From assembly GCF_041321155.1 (NCBI RefSeq), contig NZ_JBGGWB010000001.1, positions 1,054,001-1,118,000 on the forward strand: DNA of 64,000 nucleotides, read 5' to 3'. This document shows positions 63,913-64,000 of this stretch, one piece after another. A model generated the notes under the pieces. The model saw only the letters and a list, made by a program, of their open reading frames with translations, was not told where the DNA came from and made no database searches. How positions within the stretch are numbered: the stretch's first letter is position 1; every line of letters begins with the position of its first letter. The position numbers were made by a program, and so were the translations under genes. This DNA comes from Sphingomonas sp. IW22. GTDB lineage: Bacteria; Pseudomonadota; Alphaproteobacteria; Sphingomonadales; Sphingomonadaceae.

Positions 63913-64000
63913 GTGAACACCCCCCCGATCGGCGACTTCATCACCACCCGAACCGGCAATCGTTTCCACGTCCGCCCGGTCGTGTATCAGGACGATGGAA
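63913..64000 (+). CDS. Start of a further gene (cut by window end)
   Basis: A GTG start with AAGGA nine bases upstream opens a frame of at least 29 residues (NTPPIGDFITTRTGNRFHV onward). It is 55 bases after the Cys-rich gene on the same strand and probably co-transcribed. Too short to identify. Confidence 0.5.
   Translation, partial: MNTPPIGDFITTRTGNRFHVRPVVYQDDG

Overview
The window is a chromosomal segment of a high-GC alphaproteobacterium, most likely a sphingomonad (Sphingomonas or a close relative). This rests on the gene content (sucAB-lpdA, an NDUFA12/DUF2155/DUF1013 set, exosortase-A-associated genes next to recA) and on an alphaproteobacterial-type LexA box (GTTC-N7-GTTC) upstream of recA. 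No tRNA, rRNA, insertion sequence or CRISPR array was seen. Translational coupling is common: many adjacent genes overlap as ATGA, GTGA or TTGA.

0-28 kb is mostly core genome. It holds the 2-oxoglutarate dehydrogenase operon (sucA end, sucB, lpdA), a DUF1275 permease and SOS-controlled recA. Next is an exosortase-A-associated block (PLP decarboxylase, acyl-CoA ligase, ACP, two hydrolase-fold proteins) that lacks the exosortase itself. Then come methionine sulfoxide repair, a PHA-related protein, a long-chain acyl-CoA synthetase, gamma-glutamyltransferase and the glutathione-dependent formaldehyde detoxification operon. A ParA-like ATPase, aat, DUF2155, NDUFA12 and DUF1013 follow, then a glycosyltransferase with an LpxH-like hydrolase, a quinone oxidoreductase and clpA.

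28-46 kb is more accessory. It contains a porin-like protein, a four-gene heavy-metal RND efflux operon facing its own two-component system across a PHO-box-like direct repeat, and a beta-lactam-type alpha-amino acid ester hydrolase. A MerC-domain protein sits behind a candidate Zur box. An uninterpreted 0.6-kb stretch follows, then a cluster of PAS-type sensor kinases and an SMP-30-like lactonase.

46-64 kb looks like one physiological island for low oxygen or respiratory stress. It has a type II P-type cation ATPase, a cyanide-insensitive alternative oxidase, an L,D-transpeptidase, a FixL/FixJ-type oxygen-sensing pair and an orphan receiver. It also has a K+-channel operon, a phosphoketolase / class I aldolase / phosphoglycerate-mutase-like / GH130 operon, acetate kinase with a VIT1/CCC1 transporter, and a small Cys-rich protein. 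A 15-bp motif (CTGCGTAGTTTCCGA and variants) occurs before at least five of these transcription units. It lies 23-24 bp from a -10-like hexamer and reads in the direction of the gene. I infer that it is the FixJ-type operator and that these genes form one regulon. The sensor gene itself carries an in-frame amber codon inside its ATPase domain, so the regulator may be unlinked from oxygen in this strain, or the stop is suppressed or a sequencing error.
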